Assembly (NCBI GenBank): GCA_020186115.1
Contig: WSYJ01000049.1
Span: forward strand, 62,001-126,000
Length of the DNA: 64,000 nt
Reading direction: 5' to 3'
Origin: Histomonas meleagridis
Lineage: Eukaryota; Parabasalia; Tritrichomonadida; Dientamoebidae
This document shows, one piece after another, positions 18,328-27,535 of the stretch; the stretch's first letter is position 1, and each line of letters opens with the position of its first letter. The notes beneath the pieces were generated by a model. It was not told the DNA's origin. It did not search any database and was given only the letters and a program-made list of their open reading frames with translations. The position numbers and the translations under genes were made by a program.

Positions 18328-18588
18328 AAAAACACTTCATTTTTTTTGAAATCAAACAGATCGTTTCTAATTGAAAAAACGGTGAATCGTTTATTATTTT
18401 CTTCACGAAATTCTTCATTTATCTAACAAAAATTCGACATATAATCATTTTTTTAGACATTTATTTTGTATTATTCCTAACTGACATTTGTTTTAAATAT
18501 TTTATTTATGATTCGTTAAGATTTTAATTTTACAGCGGAAAAAATAAATTTTTCATTTAAAACCGAACAAGCACCTCGTAAAAAAGTG

Positions 18589-18594
18589 TCATTA
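18589..18594 (+). promoter_or_regulatory. Inr of SCAMP gene
   Basis: TCATTA; +1 at A18591, 8 bases before the ATG. Confidence 0.6.
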
Positions 18595-18598
18595 AAAA

Positions 18599-19615
18599 AT
18601 GACTGATAACCCATTTGATAATTACAATAGTGATAATCCATTTGCAAATGATGACGTTGCAACACCTTCCGAGAACCCTTTTGCTAATCCACAAAATGTA
18701 ATTTCAAATCCACCAACAGCATCTTATGAAGATCATTATACAACACCAACGCCACCACCAGCATCTTATGAAGATAATTATGTTCCTTCAGGTAGTGGTG
18801 GCGGAAAAGCTGTTTTTAAAGATCCTATTACAGGCGTACCAATTACAGATGAAGATCTTCGTAAACGCGAAGAAATGCTTGCAAAACGTGAACGCGAGAT
18901 TGAAAGTCTCGAAAATCGTATTTCTTCTGGTGATATTCCAGTCAGAGAACCTCGCAAGAATTTCCCACCACTTCTTCGTTGGTGGTCCTATCATCCTGAG
19001 GAAGACTTACCAGAGAAAGCACAACCCATTGCCAAGCAAATATTTTACGTATATCTAGCCACAGTATTTGTATATCTCATTAATTGCATTGGATGCTTCT
19101 GTTGTTTAGCCTCAGCGGAAAACACGTCATCACCTGCCACGAAAATTGTATTATCATTATTATTCCTTATAATCTTTTGTCCGATATCATTTGAAATTTC
19201 ATACTTTGTATTATATGGCGCATTACAAACTGGAAAAGGACTTCGATTTTTCTGTTTCATGGCAACATACATCATATGGTGCGGAATTTTAGTTTTTAAT
19301 CTTATTGGAATTGACGATTCTGGCTCAGTCGGATTCATCCAAATGATTAACTTGTTCGGCGGACCTGCCGGCGTTGCTATTGTTTCGTTAGTGTTTTGTG
19401 TTCTCGGCTGTTTGGATGTGGCAGCAATGGTATTTACATTCATCAAATTAATAAGATATTACAAGTCTGAAGGACTCGAAAAGAAGGCATTCAGCGAAGC
19501 ATCGCTGATTGCAGCTGAGAAGGCAAAGGAGAACAAGGATACAATTGTCGATGTTGCCAAAGAAAATCCAGAGTTTGTGGCTAATGCTGCTTCAACAATA
19601 ACAACCTACACATGA
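18599..19615 (+). CDS. Secretory carrier membrane protein (SCAMP)
   Basis: 338 residues with the standard SCAMP layout. The N-terminal tail has three NPF motifs (residues 4-6, 13-15 and about 27-29), which bind EH-domain endocytic proteins. A short coiled coil follows (LRKREEMLAKREREIESLE), then the amphipathic WWSYHPEEDLP segment and four TM helices between about 145 and 295, with YVLYGALQTGK in the middle. The C-terminal tail is cytosolic. SCAMPs act in post-Golgi vesicle recycling and exocytosis. The start is supported by an Inr 8 bases upstream. Confidence 0.93.
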   Translation: MTDNPFDNYNSDNPFANDDVATPSENPFANPQNVISNPPTASYEDHYTTPTPPPASYEDNYVPSGSGGGKAVFKDPITGVPITDEDLRKREEMLAKREREIESLENRISSGDIPVREPRKNFPPLLRWWSYHPEEDLPEKAQPIAKQIFYVYLATVFVYLINCIGCFCCLASAENTSSPATKIVLSLLFLIIFCPISFEISYFVLYGALQTGKGLRFFCFMATYIIWCGILVFNLIGIDDSGSVGFIQMINLFGGPAGVAIVSLVFCVLGCLDVAAMVFTFIKLIRYYKSEGLEKKAFSEASLIAAEKAKENKDTIVDVAKENPEFVANAASTITTYT

Positions 19616-20025
19616 AATATATTCAGTCTATGATTGAGTAAAAAAAAATGAATTTACAAAAAATGTGAAGTAAAATGGCGGTTGTGATGTGAACTGTCAA
19701 GAATTTGACAACTGAATTCTTTCAAATATTTGATAATTCTCAAATATTTTCAATTTTTTCTATGGACACACATTTTTAAACGAATGATTTATTTCCAAGA
19801 GATATTGTTCGAATTCGAGTCATAGTCATCGAGCATTTGTGGAAAAAATCTTAATTTGAAAAAGTGGTGATTTTTGAAAATAACCTCTGTTATAAAGTAA
19901 TCAAAAAGATGTACTTTTTATGTAATTTATTATAATTTCAAATTCAGATGATAGTACGATAAATTGTGATATGATACGATAACCAAAACGAATACATTTA
20001 TGAATCACATCATTTTTTATATAAG
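19616..20025. other. Intergenic region
   Basis: AT-rich; ends in two overlapping Inr candidates (TCACAT at 20005, TCATTT at 20010) of the next gene. Short CAAATATTT repeats near 19730-19750. No gene seen. Confidence 0.5.
20010..20015 (+). promoter_or_regulatory. Inr of NTF2-like gene
   Basis: TCATTT with +1 at A20012, 14 bases before the ATG; TCACAT at 20005 is an alternative. Confidence 0.6.
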
Positions 20026-20397
20026 ATGAGCAGGACAACATTAAATGATTATGACGCAATCATGGCTACTGTACAAAAGTATGTTGATGGATGCATCGAA
20101 GGTAAGAGCGAAATAATGAAACCAGCATTTGATGAAGGCGCAGTAATGTACGGAGTAAATGCTGATGGAACAGTTGCAGCAAAAGGATCAATTAACAATC
20201 TTTTCGCTGCTATTGATCAAGTTGGTGGCGATAAAAACGGAAAATCACGTGTTGATATTATTGACTCAACACCAAATACTGCAGTTGCACGCGTTGTTAT
20301 GGAAAATTGGCATGGAACAGGTTTTGTTGATCATCACTCACTTATGAAGATGGACGGCCAATGGAAGATAGTCGCGAAAATTTATCAATCAATCTAA
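20026..20397 (+). CDS. NTF2-like (SnoaL/lumazine-binding-2 type) protein, bacterial type
   Basis: 123 residues forming one alpha+beta cone domain. N-terminal helices (DYDAIMATVQKYVDGCIEG) and a strand with YGVNADGTVAAKG lead into a C-terminal sheet (TAVARVVMENWHGTGFVDHHSLMKMDGQWKIVAK). This layout is typical of bacterial nuclear-transport-factor-2-family proteins of unknown substrate. It lacks the features of true nuclear NTF2. Relatives in bacteria and sporadic protists suggest lateral transfer. The gene is somewhat GC-richer than its flanks. No catalytic residue can be assigned. Confidence 0.75.
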   Translation: MSRTTLNDYDAIMATVQKYVDGCIEGKSEIMKPAFDEGAVMYGVNADGTVAAKGSINNLFAAIDQVGGDKNGKSRVDIIDSTPNTAVARVVMENWHGTGFVDHHSLMKMDGQWKIVAKIYQSI

Positions 20398-20736
20398 ATA
20401 AAAAATGGTTGATAATTCTTTTTATTCTTGACGAATCACAAATTAACCCCAAGACATATACATCGATTATGGAAATATAAATATGAAACTAATGAATAAT
20501 TCGAAACATTAAAATATATATATACAATTGAAATATTTTAATGAATCTAAATACACCAACATATGTAAATTAAAATTCTGTTTATAAAAGTAGCAAAGGA
20601 GCGATGGAATTATTTTTGTGAATCTAAAACGATGGAATTCACTTCAAAAAGTTCTATCGAAGTTTACATGTAAAGTGATATTCACTAAATGCATTTGATG
20701 TGCGATTGAGGTATTAATGACAAATCAAATTATGTT
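20398..20736. other. Convergent intergenic region
   Basis: 3' flanks of NTF2-like and RFC genes; AT-rich, nothing seen. Confidence 0.5.
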
Positions 20737-21720
20737 TTATTGATGATCGAGATCCATTCTCAACATTTGATAAGCTGCAGCAATTGCAACTGTTTGTATT
20801 CTCTCACTACATCCCTCAGCTATTCTTCTTTCGATTTGGGCCAAATTATCCAATATGTTTGCTAACGCATTTGAGTTCATTTCAAGTAGAACGGTTTGGC
20901 GATGTAATTCGCGGACAATGTCTAGTAAAGCAAGTCCCCTTTCGCATCTAAGTTGTTCAAGACTTTGTACAGATGCTTCCAATGATTGGTTCATTAGATT
21001 TTGGAGTTGTGCTTTGATTTCTTCGGGTAATGGATAACCAGCACATAGGTAAACATTCGCTTCAGTAATAGTGCTTGTAGCGAGTGCTGTAGTTTGGAGA
21101 AGATTGATTGAACGACGAAGATCACCGTTGCCAAGAGTAAGGAGGGCAGAGATACCATCTTCGGTGAACTCTACGTTTTCTGATTTACAGATATTGATAA
21201 GATATTCTGCTGCACTATCATTTGGAAGTGGTGGGAAACGAAATTCGGTACAACGTGAACGAAGAGCTGGAATAAGCTTCTCGGGGTAGTTACATATCAT
21301 AATGAATCGAACGTTTGAGGAATACTTTTCCATTATACGACGAAGTGCTGCTTGTGCTGTGCTGGTCATAGCATCAGATTCATCGAGTATAATGAGCTTG
21401 TGTCCTGTACCAAAAATCATACGAGTACTTGCAAAACGTTTGATTTGTTCACGGACAACATCTATGCCACGCTCGTCAGATGCATTTAACTCAAGGACCA
21501 TTGATTTGTATGTGTTTCCAAAAAGCTTAAGTGCAATAGCATGGGCCATAGTAGTTTTACCTGTTCCTGGTGGACCATAAAATAGAAGATGTGGAAGACA
21601 GTTCTGCTCAATAAGTTTGTCAATCGTCGAGCGTGCTGCCTCATGGCTTATAATTTGGTCAAACGTCGTTGGGCGATATTTTTCAACCCATGGGAGCGTA
21701 TCAGTTCTAGCTTCGCTCAT
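20737..21720 (-). CDS. RFC5: Replication factor C small subunit (human RFC5 / yeast Rfc3 type)
   Basis: 327 residues, an AAA+ clamp-loader subunit that helps load PCNA at primer ends. Visible motifs are the RFC box LPWVEKYRP (9-17), Walker A GPPGTGKT (49-56), ELNASDERGIDVVR (77-90), Walker B LDESD (112-116, with Ser in place of the usual Ala) and the SRC arginine-finger motif (155-157). The block SMVLELNASD plus FASTR and the sensor-2 segment LGNGDLRRSINLLQ favour the RFC5/Rfc3 subtype over RFC2 or RFC4. The C-terminal collar helices are complete. Confidence 0.92.
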   Translation of the reverse strand: MSEARTDTLPWVEKYRPTTFDQIISHEAARSTIDKLIEQNCLPHLLFYGPPGTGKTTMAHAIALKLFGNTYKSMVLELNASDERGIDVVREQIKRFASTRMIFGTGHKLIILDESDAMTSTAQAALRRIMEKYSSNVRFIMICNYPEKLIPALRSRCTEFRFPPLPNDSAAEYLINICKSENVEFTEDGISALLTLGNGDLRRSINLLQTTALATSTITEANVYLCAGYPLPEEIKAQLQNLMNQSLEASVQSLEQLRCERGLALLDIVRELHRQTVLLEMNSNALANILDNLAQIERRIAEGCSERIQTVAIAAAYQMLRMDLDHQ

Positions 21721-22271
21721 CTAAATGTTAACGGCCGAAAATGGAAAATGTGAACTTAGTGGCAAAAACATTTCTGGTCAAATTATTAGCAATTTCATTT
21801 TTTCTCAATTTTTCATGTTGTGAGTGACTTCACTGCTGAAGGTGAAAATAAACTATTGAATTTTATTTTAATTGTCTGAATAAATCTCATAACAAAACAT
21901 TATTTTAAGCATATAAAACCTTTAATTTTTATTATTGCATGTTGACATTTATGAGTTTTTGATGTCAAGTTACAAATTGTAAATAATTTGTTTTTGAAAA
22001 TCGCCAATTTTTATATTAAAACGACATACTTCCAAATGTCAATTCGTTTATTGTTTATCACATTTATTTTTTGGGAAATTCGGATGAAATTCCTTTTCCC
22101 GCTTCCGTTAATCAAGACGATAATATTTGCGCCTTTAAGAAAACATCCATTCAAAAAGTGCCATACGTTTAGGATTAATATTGAGCCAAGTTAGTCAATT
22201 ATTACAGCAGCATTCAAATATTGATTTGGTAGTGAAACAACAGAAACACGATTATCAGTTCATTTTCATAA
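21721..22271. other. Divergent intergenic region RFC / HMG-box gene
   Basis: AT-rich. Close to RFC a TAACGGCC site is M3-like but imperfect. Inr copies of the HMG gene lie at the right end. No gene seen. Confidence 0.5.
22260..22271 (+). promoter_or_regulatory. Tandem Inr elements of the HMG-box gene
   Basis: TCATTT (22260-22265) and TCATAA (22266-22271) lie in tandem directly before the ATG at 22272, giving leaders of 10 or 4 bases. Confidence 0.6.
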
Positions 22272-22565
22272 ATGCCGAAGTCAGGTTCTGATAAACCAAA
22301 GCGTCCAAAGTCAGCATATAATGTTTTTGTTTCAGAAGCTCGCTTGAAGGTTATCGAAGAAGACCCAAGCATCGCTAAAAAGCAATCTGTTATCATGACA
22401 AAAGTTGCTGCTATGTGGAAGAAACTTACCGAAGAAGAAAAAATCCCATACAAAGAAAAGGCCGCTGCTATAAATGCTGAAAATGGTATTGAACCAAAAG
22501 AAAAGAAGAAATCTTCTAAGAAGGCAAAGAAAGATAAAGAAGAAGAAGATGACGATGATGAATAA
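22272..22565 (+). CDS. HMG-box chromatin protein (HMGB type)
   Basis: 97 residues: one HMG box (about 8-75) starting KPKRPKSAYNVFVSEARLKV, with the box tryptophan in MWKKLTEEEK and IPYKEKAAA, then a Lys/Ser linker and an acidic tail EEEDDDDE. Length and layout match yeast Nhp6/HMGB-like architectural proteins that bend DNA without strict sequence preference and loosen nucleosomes. C-rich third positions suggest good expression. Confidence 0.93.
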   Translation: MPKSGSDKPKRPKSAYNVFVSEARLKVIEEDPSIAKKQSVIMTKVAAMWKKLTEEEKIPYKEKAAAINAENGIEPKEKKKSSKKAKKDKEEEDDDDE

Positions 22566-23141
22566 AAGAAATAAGCTGTATTTCTACCTCTATTTTCCAA
22601 TTTTTTTTTTAAATTTAAATTTAAATTTTTGTATTTATGTCTGACCATTTAGGACAAACTTGATTTAGAAAGGTATTTCTGATGTTTCATGAAACATGGG
22701 GCGTAAACTAAGAGAAAAAGCAGCCTAATAACAACATATCGAAAAACAGATTTATTTGGATAATCGTAATTTTGTGTATTCTGATAATAAAGGCTGAAAC
22801 TACGGTACATGGCATGTAGGTTATGATTTGATAACAACTTATGATTTAAAAGCTAATGAAAACAGTGATATGGTAACGAGATATGAGGTTCGATATCCTT
22901 ATTTAGCTCTGGAGCAGATATTTGAGATTATTTTCTCACAATTTTTTTGTATCGTAGAAATATTTGAATATAAATATCACCGACATTTCAATGACACAAT
23001 TTTTTATTCTCAAATATTGAAATGTCACTTTTCAATAATTATTATTTCTTTCATACAAAAAAAAAACAAGCAATGGAAAATTTTCGATTTTACAAAAACA
23101 TTCCGCATAAACGCACTATATAATAAAGCCATGAAATATAT
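22566..23141. other. Convergent intergenic region
   Basis: 3' flanks of the HMG-box and IBD genes. An open frame on the plus strand (22828-23163) lacks an ATG start, is aromatic-rich in a way typical of AT-rich noncoding DNA, and overlaps the next gene, so it is not called. Confidence 0.5.
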
Positions 23142-23759
23142 TCAGGTTTGTATGGTAATTTGATGTTCAAATTTATGTCGAAACTTTGCAGGACAGGGGA
23201 AATTTGTTTCAACTAACCTCTTCATTGAGTTGGGTGACATGGGCTGTGGCGAAGGCTGAAGATATTGTTTTGGAATCTGTGGTATTGGTACAATGAAGAT
23301 TTTTTGTTTTTGTGCAATTTTCTCCCTTATTGTCCATTTTTTAAGCTCAGCAGTATTATGTTGAAACAAAGGAATTCTACACAAAAATTCAGCAGATAAT
23401 TCTTTACCAGGAGGCAAAGCAGAATAACCAAGCTGTTGGAAAGAACCATTGATTGAAGATTTGCATTTTCCAAATAACAAACGCAACTGTTGAATATTAA
23501 TTGCAATTGAGTTTGATAAGAAAACGATTCCACAAACCATTGATCTTTTCCAATCATTTTGATCTCTTCTTTCAATGAAATTCCTAATTTGTTTCATTCT
23601 CATTATAAATGACTCTAGTCTTTCACCTTTTCTTGATTTACCAATTTCGCTGTTAAATGTTTTTCTTAAATTTTCATAAGCTTCCAAATCAGGAGCAGAT
23701 AAAAGCTGCCAATGATTGGGAAGATTATTTATTGTAGAAACTTGGAGATTTTGTTGCAT
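23142..23759 (-). CDS. Inr-binding-domain protein (IBP39-like core promoter factor)
   Basis: 205 residues. Residues about 12-150 match the initiator-binding domain of trichomonad IBP39: LPNHWQLLSAPDLEAYENL, the IRNFIERRDQNDWKRSMVCGI segment, and the highly characteristic CKSSINGSFQQLGY followed by IPLFQHNTAELKKWTIR. IBP39 recognises the Inr and recruits RNA polymerase II through a C-terminal domain; it has about 340 residues. This shorter member keeps the DNA-binding winged-helix part with only a Pro-rich 55-residue tail (PQIPKQYLQPSPQPMSP) that is too short for the known second domain. It may be a paralog acting as competitor or with other partners. Nuclear. Confidence 0.85.
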   Translation of the reverse strand: MQQNLQVSTINNLPNHWQLLSAPDLEAYENLRKTFNSEIGKSRKGERLESFIMRMKQIRNFIERRDQNDWKRSMVCGIVFLSNSIAINIQQLRLLFGKCKSSINGSFQQLGYSALPPGKELSAEFLCRIPLFQHNTAELKKWTIREKIAQKQKIFIVPIPQIPKQYLQPSPQPMSPNSMKRLVETNFPCPAKFRHKFEHQITIQT

Positions 23760-24434
23760 CTATAGATGTGAAATAATAAAAAGCGTCTGCTGAAAAAGTG
23801 TAGAATGGATTTCAATGATAAGACCACCCATTTGAATGAATTGACCACCAATGCACTGGATCATTGAATGCTGTCATAAAAATTCAATGGGTAAAGGTCT
23901 CTTTTTAAGGTAACCTTTTTTACTTAACGTTTAACTCACAAAACGAAGGATTTATGTTTGAGTCAATATACTTTTCAAGATCGAATGATATTTCATAATA
24001 CCTCATTTTATGATTTTGTTTTTATTAATAATTGTAAATATTTCTGATTTTGAAATGAAATTTATAATTTTCTTTAAAATGTAACTGTATTAAAATAATA
24101 TAAACGATTTGTTCCGACACAAACAAAATAATGCTAAGTAATTAAAATCAAATTAAATATAGTTTTAAAATACGATCTAACCACATATGTCGATATGTGA
24201 TATCAACACGTTCCTCGAAAATTCCTATATAACACCTATAAATATTTAATATTTCATAATGTAAAAGAAATAAAAATTCAATTCGTTAAATGAAGAAAGA
24301 ATTATTTAATTACGATATGAAGACTGAAGATTTATGCAATAGAAGTTGGTTATTTGACTCGTAAAATAAATAGTACAAATTAAAAAAAAAATTAATATTC
24401 CAACAATGGGAGAAAAAAATAAATTTGATCATCT
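23760..24434. other. Intergenic region upstream of the IBD gene
   Basis: AT-rich, no gene or repeat seen. It precedes the eS19 3' end. Confidence 0.5.
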
Positions 24435-24884
24435 TTATTGTTGTGACAAGACGCCTTTAGCAATAAGATCGAGTTGTTTTTGACCCTTTGGTGTGATAAC
24501 ACGACCACCCTTAGCATCTTTCTTAACATAACCGATTTCTTCTAATTGCTTGAGCATTGTGCGAACAACCTTTCCACTAGCTTGAGCAAAGTGTCTTGGT
24601 GCAGAACCGTAGTTCTTGTTTCCACCAAATTTGTTACGGAGATATTGAACACTTGTTCCTGGGTGAAGATAAACTGTACGGGCAACAGCTGCTGCACGGG
24701 TGTACCACCAGTTGATTAAACATGGTGGCATTTGCTTGAGATGTCCTGTTTTAACTAAGTCAGCCCATTTTGGTGCTTCGATAAGGTGATTTTGTTCGAA
24801 GAATTTGGAAAGTTGTTCAATGAAAGCATCTGCGGCGACATCGCGAACATTAACTACTTTTGATCCTTTCGCTGCTCCAATCAT
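24435..24884 (-). CDS. RPS19: 40S ribosomal protein eS19 (RPS19)
   Basis: 149 residues from ATG 24884, close to the usual 145. An upstream non-ATG extension is rejected because an M5 initiator lies just before this ATG. Recognisable family blocks are VNVRDVAADAFIEQLSKFF, APKWADLVKTGHLKQMPP, the WWYTRAAAVARTVYLHPGTSV core, KFGGNKNYGSAPRHFA and LEEIGYVKK ... GGRVITPKGQKQLD. eS19 sits in the head of the small subunit and is needed for 18S rRNA 3'-end maturation. Codon usage is biased to C-ending codons, as expected for a ribosomal protein. Confidence 0.96.
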   Translation of the reverse strand: MIGAAKGSKVVNVRDVAADAFIEQLSKFFEQNHLIEAPKWADLVKTGHLKQMPPCLINWWYTRAAAVARTVYLHPGTSVQYLRNKFGGNKNYGSAPRHFAQASGKVVRTMLKQLEEIGYVKKDAKGGRVITPKGQKQLDLIAKGVLSQQ

Positions 24885-25822
24885 ATGGAAAAAGGAAGGC
24901 CAACTCAACCCTGTCAATTTTCATGAACGATATGCATATTTTTCAATGAGGTTTAGTTCGACCAAATAAAAGTTGAAACCATTTTCTCTTTGCTGCACTT
25001 GTACAAGCAGTTTGATAGTATAAAATTCATATAATTAATAATAAGTTGTGTTTAATATGTCAAATAAATTAATTTATTGAAAATGTAAAAATAAATTTGA
25101 TATCGAATACAGCAAATTTTTTATGATTACTAAAAGCGTTTCGTTTGCTGCGAATGCGAATACAATTAAACTCACGAAATTCAGTGTGCAATTGCTCATA
25201 GCTCATAAATATACAAACAATACTTAGTGACTCTTAACATTATTTTCAGTATGTAATCACATTATTTAAAAGCTCTGTATATGTCACTCATTCCAATTTT
25301 ATTGCAGCTTTGTCAAGAAATCGAAACAAGTTACAAACAAAAATGAATTTCACAAATGGCATTCACCTTCACAGTTCAGTACATTTGCTAATTGTCAATT
25401 AATTTTCGCTCATTTCCCTCAGACTGGTCACAGTGTATCGAACTTTTCGTCAGTGTACATTTCTCTCGGCAGAACATTGAGCACGCGCGCCACTGTCTGA
25501 TTGGTACATTCCCTTCCATCAACTTCATCGAGATGTCATGCGCATGTTCTCATTCTTGACTTCGATCGAATCGATAATTTCTCAAAAAGCATGAAAAAAT
25601 TGAAATTCCTGTGGATAAGGATAAGGATTATTATGGCACAACCGAAATCAAATAATATGAAAAGAGAATTATCAATGACAAACTTAAATTGTCAGGAATA
25701 TATTTATATAGCGAAGAAGCATGCGAAATGAATATTTCCAAAAGTAAAAATAATTCCACATTTGTTATAATGAAAAATATTATCCACAAATAATAAAAAA
25801 ATCAAAGAGAACATAATAATAT
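24885..25822. other. 938-bp intergenic region
   Basis: Upstream of eS19 and downstream of the CDK. A GC-richer patch at about 25420-25580 includes GCACGCGCGCC. An ATG-less open frame at 25501-25731 ends in a stretch vaguely like the N-terminus of 14-3-3 proteins, but without continuation. No gene is called. Confidence 0.4.
24891..24895 (-). promoter_or_regulatory. M5 (CCTTT) initiator of eS19 gene
   Basis: CCTTT on the minus strand, followed by TTCCATATG. In trichomonads transcription starts at the second C of M5, here 24894, giving a leader of about 10 bases. No Inr is present. Confidence 0.55.
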
Positions 25823-26689
25823 TCACAACGACAGTTCTTTGAACACTGGGTACGACAATGCCTCTTTTGCTGTGATGCGCTTTGCCGGATTCAACTGAAG
25901 CAAGTCTTCCAACAATTGGCACAAATCGTTTCCGACGTTTCCTAACTGCGAACGTATTCCTTGTCCAACTATTGGCGACACAGATTTCGGAAATCTTTTA
26001 AACGAACGTACTTCGGGCCAATATTCATTTGTTGGCGTACCGAATATTCGGAACATTTCAATGATTTGTTCTTCGTCATCGTTATAAGGGAACAATGGAA
26101 CGCCAGTGATCATTTCGGAAATGACACATCCGACACTCCATATATCGGCGGACAAGTCGTATTTCTCAGATTTCATCAATATTTCGGGCGATCGATACCA
26201 TTGTGTGACGACTTCATGTGATAAAACTGAATCAGGAATATTCATAATTCGTGATAACCCAAAATCACATAGTTTTAAACATTTAAATTCAGTTATTAAT
26301 ATGTTTTGTGGCTTAATGTCTCGATGAATTATGTTTTTACTATGGATGTAATTAATAGCTTTAAGTAGTTGATATGAAAATGAGATGATTTCGGAGTGTG
26401 ATAACTTCATATTCTTGAATTTCATATAACGTTTTAAATCATATTTGCAATATTCGAAAATTATAATTATTTGATTTTCTTCACTTTTAACTTCCTTTAA
26501 TTCAACTATGTTTCTATGTTTTAATCTTTTTAGTATAGATATTTCTCTTAATGTTGTGCATGGAATTCCTTCTTTTAAACTACTAATTTGTATCTTTTTA
26601 ACAGCAACAACTTCACCAGTTTCATCATTTTTCATCTTATACACTTTCCCATACGTTCCTTGTCCAATTAAAACAACGTCATTATCCAT
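25823..26689 (-). CDS. Cyclin-dependent kinase
   Basis: 288 residues, a bare kinase domain of typical CDK size. It shows the Gly loop GQGTYGKVY (9-17) with the inhibitory Thr12/Tyr13 pair, catalytic Lys31 in VAVKK, a PCTTLRE helix (43-49) in place of PSTAIRE, HRDIKPQN (122-129), DFGLSR (142-147) and VVTQWYRSPE with activating Thr162. The C-lobe is complete to AKEALSYPVF. CDKs need cyclin binding for activity and drive cell-cycle or transcription steps. PCTTLRE suggests a CDK1/2/5-like group, but the exact orthology is unclear. It is divergent with the neighbouring coiled-coil gene (88 bp apart). Confidence 0.93.
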   Translation of the reverse strand: MDNDVVLIGQGTYGKVYKMKNDETGEVVAVKKIQISSLKEGIPCTTLREISILKRLKHRNIVELKEVKSEENQIIIIFEYCKYDLKRYMKFKNMKLSHSEIISFSYQLLKAINYIHSKNIIHRDIKPQNILITEFKCLKLCDFGLSRIMNIPDSVLSHEVVTQWYRSPEILMKSEKYDLSADIWSVGCVISEMITGVPLFPYNDDEEQIIEMFRIFGTPTNEYWPEVRSFKRFPKSVSPIVGQGIRSQLGNVGNDLCQLLEDLLQLNPAKRITAKEALSYPVFKELSL

Positions 26690-26690
26690 T

Positions 26691-26696
26691 TAATGA
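26691..26696 (-). promoter_or_regulatory. Inr of the CDK gene
   Basis: TCATTA on the minus strand, with +1 at 26694, 5 bases from the ATG. Confidence 0.55.
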
Positions 26697-26754
26697 AAAA
26701 AATGTTTTGTACATCAAAATCATTTCAAGTGCCACTTTTCTTCGAAACAAAGAT

Positions 26755-26760
26755 TCACAA
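26755..26760 (+). promoter_or_regulatory. Inr of the divergent coiled-coil gene
   Basis: TCACAA with +1 at A26757, 21 bases before the ATG at 26778. A second candidate TCATTT lies near 26729. Confidence 0.5.
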
Positions 26761-26777
26761 ATAAACGTATTTTTTGC

Positions 26778-27314
26778 ATGGATGAAATCGAACAATTAAG
26801 ATTACAAAGATATCGAACTGCACAATTAATATTTGATCAAGAATTTCTGGAAGACAAAAACCAACTAATGTTTATTCAAACAATGAACCAAGAAAATTTA
26901 AGGATTCTTGAACTAGAAGAACAGTATCAAAATGGGAAAATTGCTTTTGAAAATGCAATAAAAGAAATCGAAAAGAAAATCGATAACATTGAAGCAAGAG
27001 CCAAATCCTCTTCAATAGAAATCGAGAAACTTGAAAATTACATCGACAAATATGATCGCATCATATCCAATCAAAAAACGCTCAGCAAAAACGGAATGAA
27101 AGAAGACAGAGCCACTTTTACGCAAGCAACGAAATTATTAAATGACCGAATTCAACAGATACAATCGAATTTGGAGCAAATTGAAGAAAGAATTAATTCC
27201 TTTGAACAGAAGTCAGTTCTCTCTAATCCGGAAGCGCAAGAACTGTATTTGCAACTCGTTTCTCTCTTAAATGCACAAGAAAAAGAACTTCGTTCGTTGT
27301 CTCACAAAACGTGA
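26778..27314 (+). CDS. Short coiled-coil protein (178 residues)
   Basis: All alpha-helical and heptad-rich from residue 5 to the end (for example LRLQRYRTAQLIFDQEFLE, IEKKIDNIEARAKSSSIEIE, LLNDRIQQIQSNLEQIEERI), with no signal peptide or membrane segment. Proteins of this size and type occur in kinetochore, dynein-regulatory and basal-body complexes, but no family is recognised. The gene is divergent from the CDK with separate Inr elements. Confidence 0.75.
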   Translation: MDEIEQLRLQRYRTAQLIFDQEFLEDKNQLMFIQTMNQENLRILELEEQYQNGKIAFENAIKEIEKKIDNIEARAKSSSIEIEKLENYIDKYDRIISNQKTLSKNGMKEDRATFTQATKLLNDRIQQIQSNLEQIEERINSFEQKSVLSNPEAQELYLQLVSLLNAQEKELRSLSHKT

Positions 27315-27535
27315 ACGATCACAAAAAACTGTTTATTTTTGAAAAATTCGATAAAGCATGCCAAGCTGTCAATTGACCGGAACTTGTAAACCGTTACTGC
27401 CACACAAAAATTACTTTTTTTGAGGGGGTCTATTCATTTGCCACCAAATTTTTTGAATGAGGGGAAAACTGCAACTCATTCATTTAAATTTGAACGGTTC
27501 AACTGAGGTTTTTGTTAGGGGTTGTACAACCTCAA

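Larger units (their letters stand above)
17918..18598. other. Divergent intergenic region upstream of SCAMP
   Basis: Contains the candidate intron of the preceding gene (17960-17987), a hairpin at 18311-18327 (CGGTGA, AAAAA, TCACCG) whose left half is repeated at 18376-18390, and the SCAMP Inr. No further gene seen. Confidence 0.45.

Noticed and set aside
22828-23163. 111-codon plus-strand open frame
   Set aside because: No ATG start, aromatic-rich noncoding-like composition, overlaps the 3' end of the Inr-binding protein gene.
25501-25731. Open frame with faint 14-3-3-like end (EYIYIAKKHAK)
   Set aside because: Only a dozen residues are suggestive, no ATG at the start and no continuation of the fold downstream.
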